DNA of 6,911 nucleotides. Origin: Acidobacteriota bacterium (GTDB lineage: Bacteria > Acidobacteriota > Polarisedimenticolia > J045). This document shows, piece by piece, positions 1 through 4,728 of this stretch. The position numbers and the translations under genes were made by a program. The notes beneath the pieces were generated by a model. That model saw nothing but the letters and a program-made list of their open reading frames with translations, searched no databases and was not told where the DNA came from. The stretch covers positions 1 to 6,911 of the forward strand of contig JAMOQA010000519.1 in NCBI GenBank assembly GCA_027064265.1. Reading direction: 5' to 3'. The first letter of the stretch is position 1. Every line of letters starts with the position of its first letter.

Positions 1-192
1 CACCCGCGCGGCCAGGGCGGGATCCGCCTCGAGGATCCGGGCGATGTCCCGCCCCGTGGTGTTCGGATCGTCCGCCGCTTCCCGCACCCGGATCGCCGTT
101 TCCGGCATCACCGGGATCGTCAGGTGACCGGAAACGATTGCCTCCCGCAGGTGGGGGACGACCTCTCGTGCCTGCGCGAGCCCGTTCGGCAT
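1..192 (-). CDS. HDOD-domain protein, N-terminal part (runs off the left edge)
   Basis: The 64 visible residues match the start of an HDOD domain. After a short helical N-terminus comes 'LTIPVMPETAIRVREAADDP' (residues 24-43), then 'IARILEADPALAARV' (50-64), the usual 'LP.MP......I..DPAL..RIL' signature of the family. HDOD domains are relatives of HD phosphohydrolases without their catalytic residues; they typically act as signalling or scaffold proteins, often in two-component or cyclic-di-GMP circuits. The remaining HDOD fold and any partner domain lie outside the window. The ATG at 192-190 is chosen because AAGGA (complement of 201-205) sits 8 nt upstream and the reading begins just before the conserved region. 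It is a paralogue of the complete HDOD protein at 942-1814, sharing the ILEADPALAAR block. It follows the pseudopilin by 54 nt on the same strand and is probably co-transcribed with it. Confidence 0.88.
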   Translation of the reverse strand, partial: MPNGLAQAREVVPHLREAIVSGHLTIPVMPETAIRVREAADDPNTTGRDIARILEADPALAARV

Positions 193-246
193 CGACCTCT
201 TCCTTTCCTGCGCGTCGGTCCCGGGAGGGTTATCCGCCTGCCAGGG

Positions 247-810
247 TCAGTTGTCGGCTGCCTTGCGGGTCACGATCACGACCACGTCGTCGCCGCTGGC
301 GATGCCGGCGAGCAGGTTCGCGTCCGTCGTGTCCACCTGGCCGTTCTTCCCCCTGGAATAGACCACGACGGTCCCGTACTCCGCCCCCTGGGTGGAGACG
401 TTCGCCTCGAAGACGCGGTACGGCCTGCCCCAGGGGTCGACGATGCCGGTCCACTCGCCGTTCTGCCGGACTGCGGCCCGGTAGTGCCCGTTCACCTTGC
501 CCGCCGACTCGTTGAGGTAGGGGCCATCCCAGCCGTTGTTGCCGTCGTCCTCGTACAGGCAGCGGAAGACCGCGAAGTTGCCGTGGACGTTGTCGTCGGT
601 GGACGGATCCCAGCCGCAGGGCCAGTACTGGGTGTCGGCGTAGTACTGGGTGAAGGCGGCCTTGATCACGTCGAGGTCCTGCCGGGCCCGGGCGGTCCGG
701 GAGCGCTCGATCTGCTTGAAGATCAGGGGGGTCATCGCGCCCGCCAGGATCGCGATCACCGCCACCGCCACGATGATCTCGGTCAGGGTGTAGCCTCGCT
801 CGTGCCGCAT
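247..810 (-). CDS. GspG-like type II secretion / type IV pilus pseudopilin (prepilin N-terminal methylation motif)
   Basis: This 187-residue protein has a short basic leader, MRHERG, followed by YTLTE, so a prepilin peptidase should cut after Gly6 and leave an N-methylated Tyr with Glu at +5. Residues 9-30 form the hydrophobic helix that anchors pseudopilins in the inner membrane and packs in the pseudopilus core. The globular part resembles the major pseudopilin GspG: 'GWDGPYLNE' (93-101), 'DPWGRPYRVF' (125-134) and 'VVVYSRGKNG' (148-157), which is close to the DPWG.PY and S.G.DG pattern around the GspG calcium site. The acidic C-terminus (DDVVVI, 174-179) fits the same fold. Cys65 and Cys84 could form a disulfide after export. 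The ATG at 810-808 is preceded by GGAGG and places the prepilin motif correctly. No other secretion gene is visible, so it may be an orphan pseudopilin or belong to a system elsewhere. It lies between two HDOD genes on the same strand. Confidence 0.9.
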   Translation of the reverse strand: MRHERGYTLTEIIVAVAVIAILAGAMTPLIFKQIERSRTARARQDLDVIKAAFTQYYADTQYWPCGWDPSTDDNVHGNFAVFRCLYEDDGNNGWDGPYLNESAGKVNGHYRAAVRQNGEWTGIVDPWGRPYRVFEANVSTQGAEYGTVVVYSRGKNGQVDTTDANLLAGIASGDDVVVIVTRKAADN

Positions 811-821
811 CTCGCTCTCCT

Positions 822-835
822 CCCGGGGCCCCGGG
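822..835. repeat. Perfect 14-bp GC palindrome upstream of the pseudopilin ribosome binding site
   Basis: CCCGGGGCCCCGGG reads identically on both strands. It lies directly upstream of the GGAGG ribosome binding site of the pseudopilin gene. It could be a dyad operator or, as RNA, a site for intermolecular pairing. In a genome this GC-rich, chance is a real alternative. Confidence 0.45.
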
Positions 836-875
836 TCGCGTCGCGCCCCCTCCGGGTTTCTCTTCGGCCGAGAAT

Positions 876-898
876 CGGTTTCATTGAGCCCGAAACCG
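876..898. repeat. Inverted repeat in the leader between HDOD and pseudopilin genes
   Basis: CGGTTTC (876-882) and GAAACCG (892-898) are perfect 7-bp arms around a 9-nt AT-richer centre. The element lies 66 nt upstream of the pseudopilin ATG on the minus strand, where it could act as an operator or a leader hairpin. No T-run follows on either strand, so it is not a convincing terminator. Confidence 0.45.
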
Positions 899-910
899 CG
901 CCGTGTTGAA

Positions 911-939
911 CGCTCGCAGCACGCGGGCCTGCCGCGGCG
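911..939 (-). terminator. Hairpin directly after the HDOD stop codon (possible terminator)
   Basis: On the minus strand, two bases after the TGA at 944-942, CGCCGCGGCA can pair with TGCTGCGAGCG across an 8-nt loop. The stem has 10 pairs, including one G-U and one bulged A. Only TTCAACAC follows rather than a real T-run, so it is either a weak or partial terminator, or a 3'-end stabilising structure that would lower read-through into the pseudopilin gene. Confidence 0.4.
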
Positions 940-941
940 TC

Positions 942-1814
942 TCAGGAGAAGGTCCGGGCGATCTCCCGTCCTTCCTCCCGCGCCCGATCGAGCAGCTCCC
1001 GGGCGACCTCCTCGTCGAGCAGCAGGAGCCCCGCCGCCGGGTGGCCGCCCACCTGGCGGGCCAGCTCTTCCACCGGCTCCCCGGCCACCGACCCGCGCCC
1101 CGCGAGGGCGGAAAGGGTGACCAGGGCGGCGGCCTTCTGGAACGGCTCCGGCGCCGCGCCCGGCGCCTGCTGGTACTCGATCGCCCGCACGATCACCTCG
1201 GGCAGCCCCCACTTGGACAGCAGCCGCACCGCCGCGCGGGGCGCGAGGAGGCCGAGGACCTCCCGGACCGTGTCGACGGAAGGCCGCTCGATCCGCCCCT
1301 GCGCGACGAGGTCCTCGATCAGCTGGACCAGGATCGGGTCGCCGGAGGCATGCAGCAGGCCGGCGAGCATTCCCTCTTCGCGGGGCATGCTCGCCCGGTC
1401 CGCCAGCAGCCGGGCGACCGCGGCCGCGTGGACGGACGCTTCCCACGACTCGCGGAGCAGCTCCCGGAAGGCGGGATCCTTCGTGCGGAAGACCTCCTTC
1501 CCGGCGGCGCCGACGACGACGGCGACGACCATCGCGGCCCCGAGGCGCACGATCGCGTGGGAGAGGTCGCGGATCTCCGAGAGCCCGGCATACATCGCCG
1601 AGTTGGCCATCTTGAGGATGCGGGCGGCGAGGGCCGGGTCCGCCTCCAGGATCTCGGCGAGGTCCTTCGCGCTCGAGGTGGCGCTGGCGGCCGCCTCCCG
1701 GGCCCGGAGGGCCACGTCGGGCATCACCGGGAGCGTCAGCCGCCCGGCCCGGATCTCCTCCTCGAGCAGCAGGCGCAGCTCGTGGAGGGTCCCGTCCGTC
1801 GTCGCCTGGTTCAC
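942..1814 (-). CDS. HDOD-domain signalling protein (complete, 290 aa)
   Basis: Residues about 25-220 form an HDOD domain: 'LTLPVMPDVALRAREAA' (26-42), 'LAEILEADPALAARILKMAN' (52-71), 'SHAIVRLGAAMV' (85-96), 'SWEASVHAAAVARLLA' (123-138), 'GMLAGLLHASGDPIL' (148-162) and 'KWGLPEVIVRAIEYQQAP' (201-218). Where an HD phosphohydrolase has His-Asp in 'GLLHD', this protein has His155-Ala156, and the late histidine pair is replaced by Gln-Gln. It should therefore not hydrolyse cyclic nucleotides, which is typical of HDOD proteins. The Ala- and Glu-rich C-terminus (about 221-290) is predicted helical and has no recognisable output domain. There is no signal peptide, so it is cytoplasmic. The start is GTG at 1814-1812, with GGAGG 6 nt upstream; the nearby upstream ATG is out of frame. 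It is divergent from the operon starting at 1970 and lies upstream of the pseudopilin and a second HDOD gene. Its partner and pathway cannot be told from sequence. Confidence 0.93.
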   Translation of the reverse strand: MNQATTDGTLHELRLLLEEEIRAGRLTLPVMPDVALRAREAAASATSSAKDLAEILEADPALAARILKMANSAMYAGLSEIRDLSHAIVRLGAAMVVAVVVGAAGKEVFRTKDPAFRELLRESWEASVHAAAVARLLADRASMPREEGMLAGLLHASGDPILVQLIEDLVAQGRIERPSVDTVREVLGLLAPRAAVRLLSKWGLPEVIVRAIEYQQAPGAAPEPFQKAAALVTLSALAGRGSVAGEPVEELARQVGGHPAAGLLLLDEEVARELLDRAREEGREIARTFS

Positions 1815-1852
1815 GGATGTCCTCCATGGCCGGGGCCATGTCCCACGAGGCG

Positions 1853-1881
1853 AATCTAGGGACCGCCGCGCCGGGCGTCCA
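1853..1881 (-). promoter_or_regulatory. Candidate sigma70-type promoter for the HDOD gene (divergent region 1815-1969)
   Basis: On the minus strand TGGACG (1881-1876) and TAGATT (1858-1853) lie 17 bp apart, each matching 4 of 6 consensus bases, about 40 bp before the GTG start. The same 155-nt divergent gap must also hold the plus-strand operon promoter. The best plus-strand guess is weak: TTCGCC at 1884-1889, TACCAT at 1907-1912. Between those boxes lies the dyad CTCCC-G-GGGAG (1896-1906), a possible operator. Confidence 0.3.
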
Positions 1882-1969
1882 GTTTCGCCCGTCGTCTCCC
1901 GGGGAGTACCATGGTGCCGACCGGAAGCGGGTCCGAGCGGGCCCGATCGAACGGCAAGGAGAGTTGCCG

Positions 1970-2428
1970 ATGCGCCACGAGACCAGCCTCCTGATCGTCC
2001 TCGCCGTCCTGCTCGCCGCCGTGGTTCCCACCTCGGCCTCGGGACTCGTCGCCTCGAAGACCATCCCGTTCGCCCTGGACAAGGCGGCCCGGCTCGACCT
2101 TACCGTCGGGGACCTCCGGGTGACCACGATCCAGGTCGTGCGGGACCGGAAACCCCTGATCCGCGAGCTGCTTCCGCCCCCCGGGGGCGAGTCCAGGTTC
2201 TCCTGGCTCCGGTACACGGTCTTCGCGGAGAACCCCGGCGACCGGGCGTGGACCCTGAACGTCCAGGTGACGCTCCTCGACGAGAACGACGCGGTGATCG
2301 ACGAGTTCGTCTTCCGGAAGAGGATCTGGCGGGGCCGGGCCGGAGAGGCCCAGATCCGGCGGATCACGCTGAACTACGCGATCCCGCTGGTGAAGAAGAT
2401 GAAGGTCACGGTGAGCGCCCAGCACTAG
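1970..2428 (+). CDS. Small secreted protein of unknown function (152 aa)
   Basis: I do not recognise this family. Residues 1-24 look like a standard Sec signal peptide: a short charged start, a hydrophobic core LLIVLAVLLAAVV, and an SAS-G cleavage site near residue 24. The mature part, about 128 residues, alternates polar and hydrophobic residues as in a beta-sandwich. Examples are 'RLDLTVGDLRVTTIQV' (41-56), 'LRYTVFAENPGDRAWTLNVQ' (80-99) and 'TLLDENDAVIDEFVFRKR' (101-118). The pattern recalls small FxLYD-like or immunoglobulin-like periplasmic domains that describe an 'additional term' strand pair, but this is only a resemblance. It has no cysteines and no lipobox. The ATG at 1970 is chosen over longer in-frame readings because AAGGAGAG (1956-1963) sits 6 nt upstream and the signal peptide begins there. 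It is the first gene of an apparent operon with the M28 peptidase (46-nt gap) and the methyltransferase. Confidence 0.82.
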   Translation: MRHETSLLIVLAVLLAAVVPTSASGLVASKTIPFALDKAARLDLTVGDLRVTTIQVVRDRKPLIRELLPPPGGESRFSWLRYTVFAENPGDRAWTLNVQVTLLDENDAVIDEFVFRKRIWRGRAGEAQIRRITLNYAIPLVKKMKVTVSAQH

Positions 2429-2440
2429 CTTGTCGGTGAG

Positions 2441-2458
2441 GGCCGGGCCGACCCGGCC
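2441..2458 (+). other. Intercistronic hairpin before the M28 peptidase ribosome binding site
   Basis: GGCCGGG (2441-2447) pairs perfectly with CCCGGCC (2452-2458) around a CCGA loop. No T-run follows, so it is not a terminator. It ends 4 nt before the GGGAGG ribosome binding site (2463-2468) of the peptidase gene. It may protect the upstream message end or modulate translation of the downstream gene. Confidence 0.45.
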
Positions 2459-2474
2459 GGAAGGGAGGCCGACC

Positions 2475-3605
2475 ATGGACGGACACCGGGCGATTCCCGA
2501 TCTCCTCGCGACGGTCCGCGAGCTGGCGATTCCCCGGGCGGCCGGCAGCCCGGGCGACGAGCGGGTCCGGTCCCGGCTGCGGGAGCTGCTGCGCGGGGCC
2601 GGGCTCGAGGTGGACGAGGACGAGGTTCGCTACCGCCGAGGCGGGCCGATCCTGGCCTACCGTCTCGCCATGGCCGCGCTGGCCGGGGCCTGTGCCCTCG
2701 GCTGGAAGGGCCGGAAGAGGCCCCCGGAGATCGTCGCCACCGGCACGTCCGCGGCGGCCGGGTTCGCGCTGCTCCGCTCGCTCCTCCGGGTGGACAGGCT
2801 CTTCGAGCACGGTCAGCGGGAGACCGAGACGGCGAACCTGGTCGCACGGTTCCCCGTGGAAGAACCGGAGCGGCGGGTCGTCCTGGTGGCCCACCACGAC
2901 AGCAAGTCCCAGAACATCCCCCTCCTGGCCCGCGGAGGGCTGGCGGCGGCCGGCTTCGCCGGGCTGGCCGGCACGCTCCTCTCGTGGCTCTCCCCGGACG
3001 ACAGCACGGGGGACGACCTGGGCCGTTTCCTCGCGGGGGCCGGAGCGCTCTCCTTCCTCGGCCTCGCCGCGCTGTCCTTCGGGAACGAGTCCCCCGGTGC
3101 CCTCGACAACGCCGGTTCCCTCTCGGTGGCCCTCGAGGTCGCCCGCCGGTTCGCCGCCGACCCGCCGCCATGGACGGAACTGGTCGTCGTCTTCACGGGC
3201 GGCGAGGAGGACATGCTCGCCGGCGTGCGGGCACTCGCCCGGGGGGAGGCCCTCGGGTGGGACCTGGAACCGACCCTGGTGATCAACCTCGACGGGGTCG
3301 GGGGTCCCGGGCCGGTCGGTGTCGTCGGCCGCGATCCGGCGGTGGGCTGGGTCCTCGACCGGGCCTCGGAGGCCGGGATCGGGGCGCGGCGGGTATGCCT
3401 CCCGCCGGGCGCCGCCACCGATGCCACGATCCTCGAGCGGGTCTGCCGCCGGGTCGTCACCCTGACCTCCGGGAAGCTCTCGCCGGCGGTGCTCGCGGTC
3501 CATTCCCGGCGTGACGTGCCCGAGAACCTGGATCCCGGTGCCCTCGTCGAGGCGGCGGACCTCCTCGAGGTGCTCGCCCGGGCCTGGGCCGAGGGCCGCG
3601 CCTGA
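2475..3605 (+). CDS. M28-family zinc metallopeptidase with predicted membrane segments
   Basis: This 376-residue protein carries every M28 metal and catalytic residue. They are His140 and Asp142 in 'VVLVAHHDSKSQ' (135-146), bridging Asp211 in 'GALDNAGS' (208-215), general base Glu244 and ligand Glu245 in 'VFTGGEED' (239-246), Asp273 in 'INLDGVGG' (270-277), and His343 in 'AVHSRRDVPENLDP' (341-354). An active di-zinc aminopeptidase or carboxypeptidase-type enzyme is expected; the substrate is unknown. No cleavable signal peptide is seen. Instead there are hydrophobic stretches near 58-77, 86-104, 152-172 and 184-202, the last two placed between the HxD and DNAG motifs. The protein may therefore be membrane-embedded rather than a soluble secreted peptidase. 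The ATG at 2475 is chosen because GGGAGG (2463-2468) lies 6 nt upstream; an in-frame start at 2430 would nearly abut the previous stop and lacks such a site. It is 46 nt after the secreted protein gene and 8 nt before the methyltransferase. Confidence 0.9.
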   Translation: MDGHRAIPDLLATVRELAIPRAAGSPGDERVRSRLRELLRGAGLEVDEDEVRYRRGGPILAYRLAMAALAGACALGWKGRKRPPEIVATGTSAAAGFALLRSLLRVDRLFEHGQRETETANLVARFPVEEPERRVVLVAHHDSKSQNIPLLARGGLAAAGFAGLAGTLLSWLSPDDSTGDDLGRFLAGAGALSFLGLAALSFGNESPGALDNAGSLSVALEVARRFAADPPPWTELVVVFTGGEEDMLAGVRALARGEALGWDLEPTLVINLDGVGGPGPVGVVGRDPAVGWVLDRASEAGIGARRVCLPPGAATDATILERVCRRVVTLTSGKLSPAVLAVHSRRDVPENLDPGALVEAADLLEVLARAWAEGRA

Positions 3606-3613
3606 TCCCGCCG

Positions 3614-4426
3614 GTGGCCTTCCGCGACCCGGACTCCTGGGACGATCCCCGAGCGGCCGAGACGTACGCGGAGATCGTCGCCGCGGGGAGGTTGTACCGC
3701 TTTCTCGCCGGGATCCTCGCCGAGCTGGTCGACCCGCGCCCCGGGGAGCGGTTGCTCGACCTGGCGGCCGGGACCGGCATCGTCGCGGAACGCCTGCTGG
3801 CCCGGGCCGGCCCCGGGGTGTCCCTGGTCCTGGCGGACGGGGCCGCCGCCATGCTGCGGGTCGCCCTCCCCCGGTTCCCCGCCGGAATCGCCGCGGGAGC
3901 CGTCGTCTCTCCCGCCGCCCTTCCCTTCGGCTCGTCGATCTTCGATGCCGGGACCTGCTCCGCGGCCCTCTGGCACTTCGTCCCCCTCGACCGGAGCCTT
4001 TCCGAGGTCGCCCGGGTTCTCCGGCCCGGGGGCCGGTTCGCCTGGAACGTCCCGGCGGCCCAGCTGGCCGACGTGCCCGACCTTCCCCCGGCCCCGCTCC
4101 AGGTCGCCCTGGCGAGGGAAGGGGAGCGCCGGTTCGGCCGGGCGCCGGCACCGGCGGGGCCGGTCCGCCGGCGAACCGACCTGCTGGCTCTCGCGGAGGA
4201 AGCGGGCCTGGAACTCCTCGAGGAGCGTGTCGACGACGTCCCGGTCCCGGCAGCGGAGCTGGCCGCCCTCGCGCGCCTGCCGGCGTTCGGCGGACGCCTC
4301 TACCCGGACGTTCCCCCGGCCGGGAGGGAAGCCTGGGTCGACGCCGCCCTCGCCCGGGTGGACCCCTCCGAGGCGAGCCCGGTCCGCTGGTGGAGCTGCC
4401 TCGTCGAGAAGGTGTCGCGGGGCTAG
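3614..4426 (+). CDS. Class I SAM-dependent methyltransferase (Methyltransf_11-like)
   Basis: This 270-residue protein has the Rossmann-fold methyltransferase motifs in order. Motif I is 'RLLDLAAGTGIVAERL' (46-61), the glycine-rich SAM loop. An acidic residue ends strand 2 in 'VSLVLADGAAAML' (69-81). 'LPFGSSIFDAGTCSAALWHF' (103-122) corresponds to the motif II region. 'EVARVLRPGGRFAWNVP' (131-147) is the post-motif typical of UbiE/Methyltransf_11 enzymes. The C-terminal 120 residues are Pro- and Ala-rich and probably hold the acceptor-binding part; the methyl acceptor cannot be inferred. It has no signal peptide and should be cytoplasmic. The start is GTG at 3614, only 8 nt after the peptidase TGA and without a good ribosome binding site (the closest is GAGGG around 3592), so it is probably translated by coupling to the peptidase gene. 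A start a little inside the reading frame cannot be excluded. It is the last gene of the operon, ahead of the terminator at 4567. Confidence 0.88.
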   Translation: MAFRDPDSWDDPRAAETYAEIVAAGRLYRFLAGILAELVDPRPGERLLDLAAGTGIVAERLLARAGPGVSLVLADGAAAMLRVALPRFPAGIAAGAVVSPAALPFGSSIFDAGTCSAALWHFVPLDRSLSEVARVLRPGGRFAWNVPAAQLADVPDLPPAPLQVALAREGERRFGRAPAPAGPVRRRTDLLALAEEAGLELLEERVDDVPVPAAELAALARLPAFGGRLYPDVPPAGREAWVDAALARVDPSEASPVRWWSCLVEKVSRG

Positions 4427-4542
4427 GAGCGCGGGCCGGGACGGGCGATGCGGCCGACGAGTTCGCCGAGCGTTCCCCGTTCCTTGGCGGTACCCCGCCC
4501 TTCACCCTCGCAGACGCGTTCCGCCTGGCCGCCTTCGAGGAA

Positions 4543-4565
4543 CTGCCGGGAACGTTCCCCGGCAG
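4543..4565 (+). repeat. Near-perfect hairpin just upstream of the terminator
   Basis: CTGCCGGGA pairs with TCCC-C-GGCAG with one bulged C and a four-base centre; the inner GGGAACGTTCCC is a perfect 12-bp palindrome. It ends one base before the terminator stem begins, so the two hairpins stand in tandem. It may reinforce termination or protect the 3' end of the upstream operon message. Confidence 0.55.
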
Positions 4566-4566
4566 G

Positions 4567-4600
4567 GCGGCGCGGGCCTCCGGGCCCGCGCCGCGTCTTT
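4567..4600 (+). terminator. Strong intrinsic terminator of the 1970-4426 operon
   Basis: The left arm 4567-4578 and right arm 4583-4594 form a perfect 12-bp GC-only stem closed by the tetraloop TCCG between C4578 and G4583. That is a C(UNCG)G loop, one of the most stable known in RNA. The stem is followed by G and TCTTT (4596-4600), a short T-rich tract on the plus strand. Position (140 nt after the methyltransferase stop, before the next promoter) and orientation fit Rho-independent termination of the operon. Confidence 0.75.
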
Positions 4601-4671
4601 CGCGCAGCACTTGCGCGGAGTGGTCCCCGCGCGGTACGCGGCGGAACCGCGGCGCCTTCCCGACCACCCGA

Positions 4672-4701
4672 TTGACCTGTGGCGGCCTTCTCGCGTATCA
4701 C
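4672..4701 (+). promoter_or_regulatory. Sigma70-like promoter of the VWFA-related gene
   Basis: TTGACC (4672-4677) matches 5 of 6 bases of the -35 consensus. After an 18-bp spacer, TATCAC (4696-4701) matches 4 of 6 of the -10. Transcription would begin near 4708, about 20 nt before the ATG, just ahead of the GGAGGGAGG ribosome binding site (4715-4723). It lies downstream of the terminator, so the next gene appears to be its own unit. Confidence 0.55.
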
Positions 4702-4728
4702 GGGGCCGAGCCACGGAGGGAGGTATCG

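Larger units (their letters stand above)
4427..4728 (+). other. 302-nt gap: operon 3' end, tandem hairpins, possible coding remnant, promoter of the VWFA gene
   Basis: No intact gene is called here. From left to right the gap holds a 140-nt stretch downstream of the methyltransferase, a near-perfect hairpin at 4543-4565, a strong intrinsic terminator at 4567-4600, a further small hairpin (4601-4606 with 4612-4617), and the promoter and ribosome binding site of the next gene. The stretch 4447-4566, read in the frame of the downstream gene, gives protein-like sequence such as 'FTLADAFRLAAFEELPGTFP'. The part from about 4573, read one frame over, gives 'SFAQHLRGVVPARYAAEP'. This could be a decayed, frameshifted gene remnant, but no start codon with a ribosome binding site is visible, and GC-rich DNA often gives open frames by chance. 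Confidence 0.5.

Noticed and set aside
808..1984. Shared MRHE start of the pseudopilin and the secreted protein
   Set aside because: Only four residues agree, and the sequences diverge at once; there is no sign of a common origin.
247..2367. Long minus-strand open frame that could be read as one 706-residue protein ending in the pseudopilin
   Set aside because: Only the part after the ATG at 810 has a ribosome binding site and protein-like sequence. The upstream part is Arg/Gly/Pro-rich and lies out of frame over the HDOD gene and antisense to the secreted protein gene, as expected of a shadow frame in GC-rich DNA.
2446..2474. Direct repeat GGCCGACC at 2446-2453 and 2467-2474 before the peptidase start
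   Set aside because: Eight GC-rich bases repeated once at 21 nt spacing is easily expected by chance in this composition.
2406..4667. Long minus-strand open frame antisense to the M28 and methyltransferase genes
   Set aside because: It is Arg/Pro/Gly-rich with no recognisable motif, and the plus strand has complete M28 and methyltransferase motifs over the same bases.
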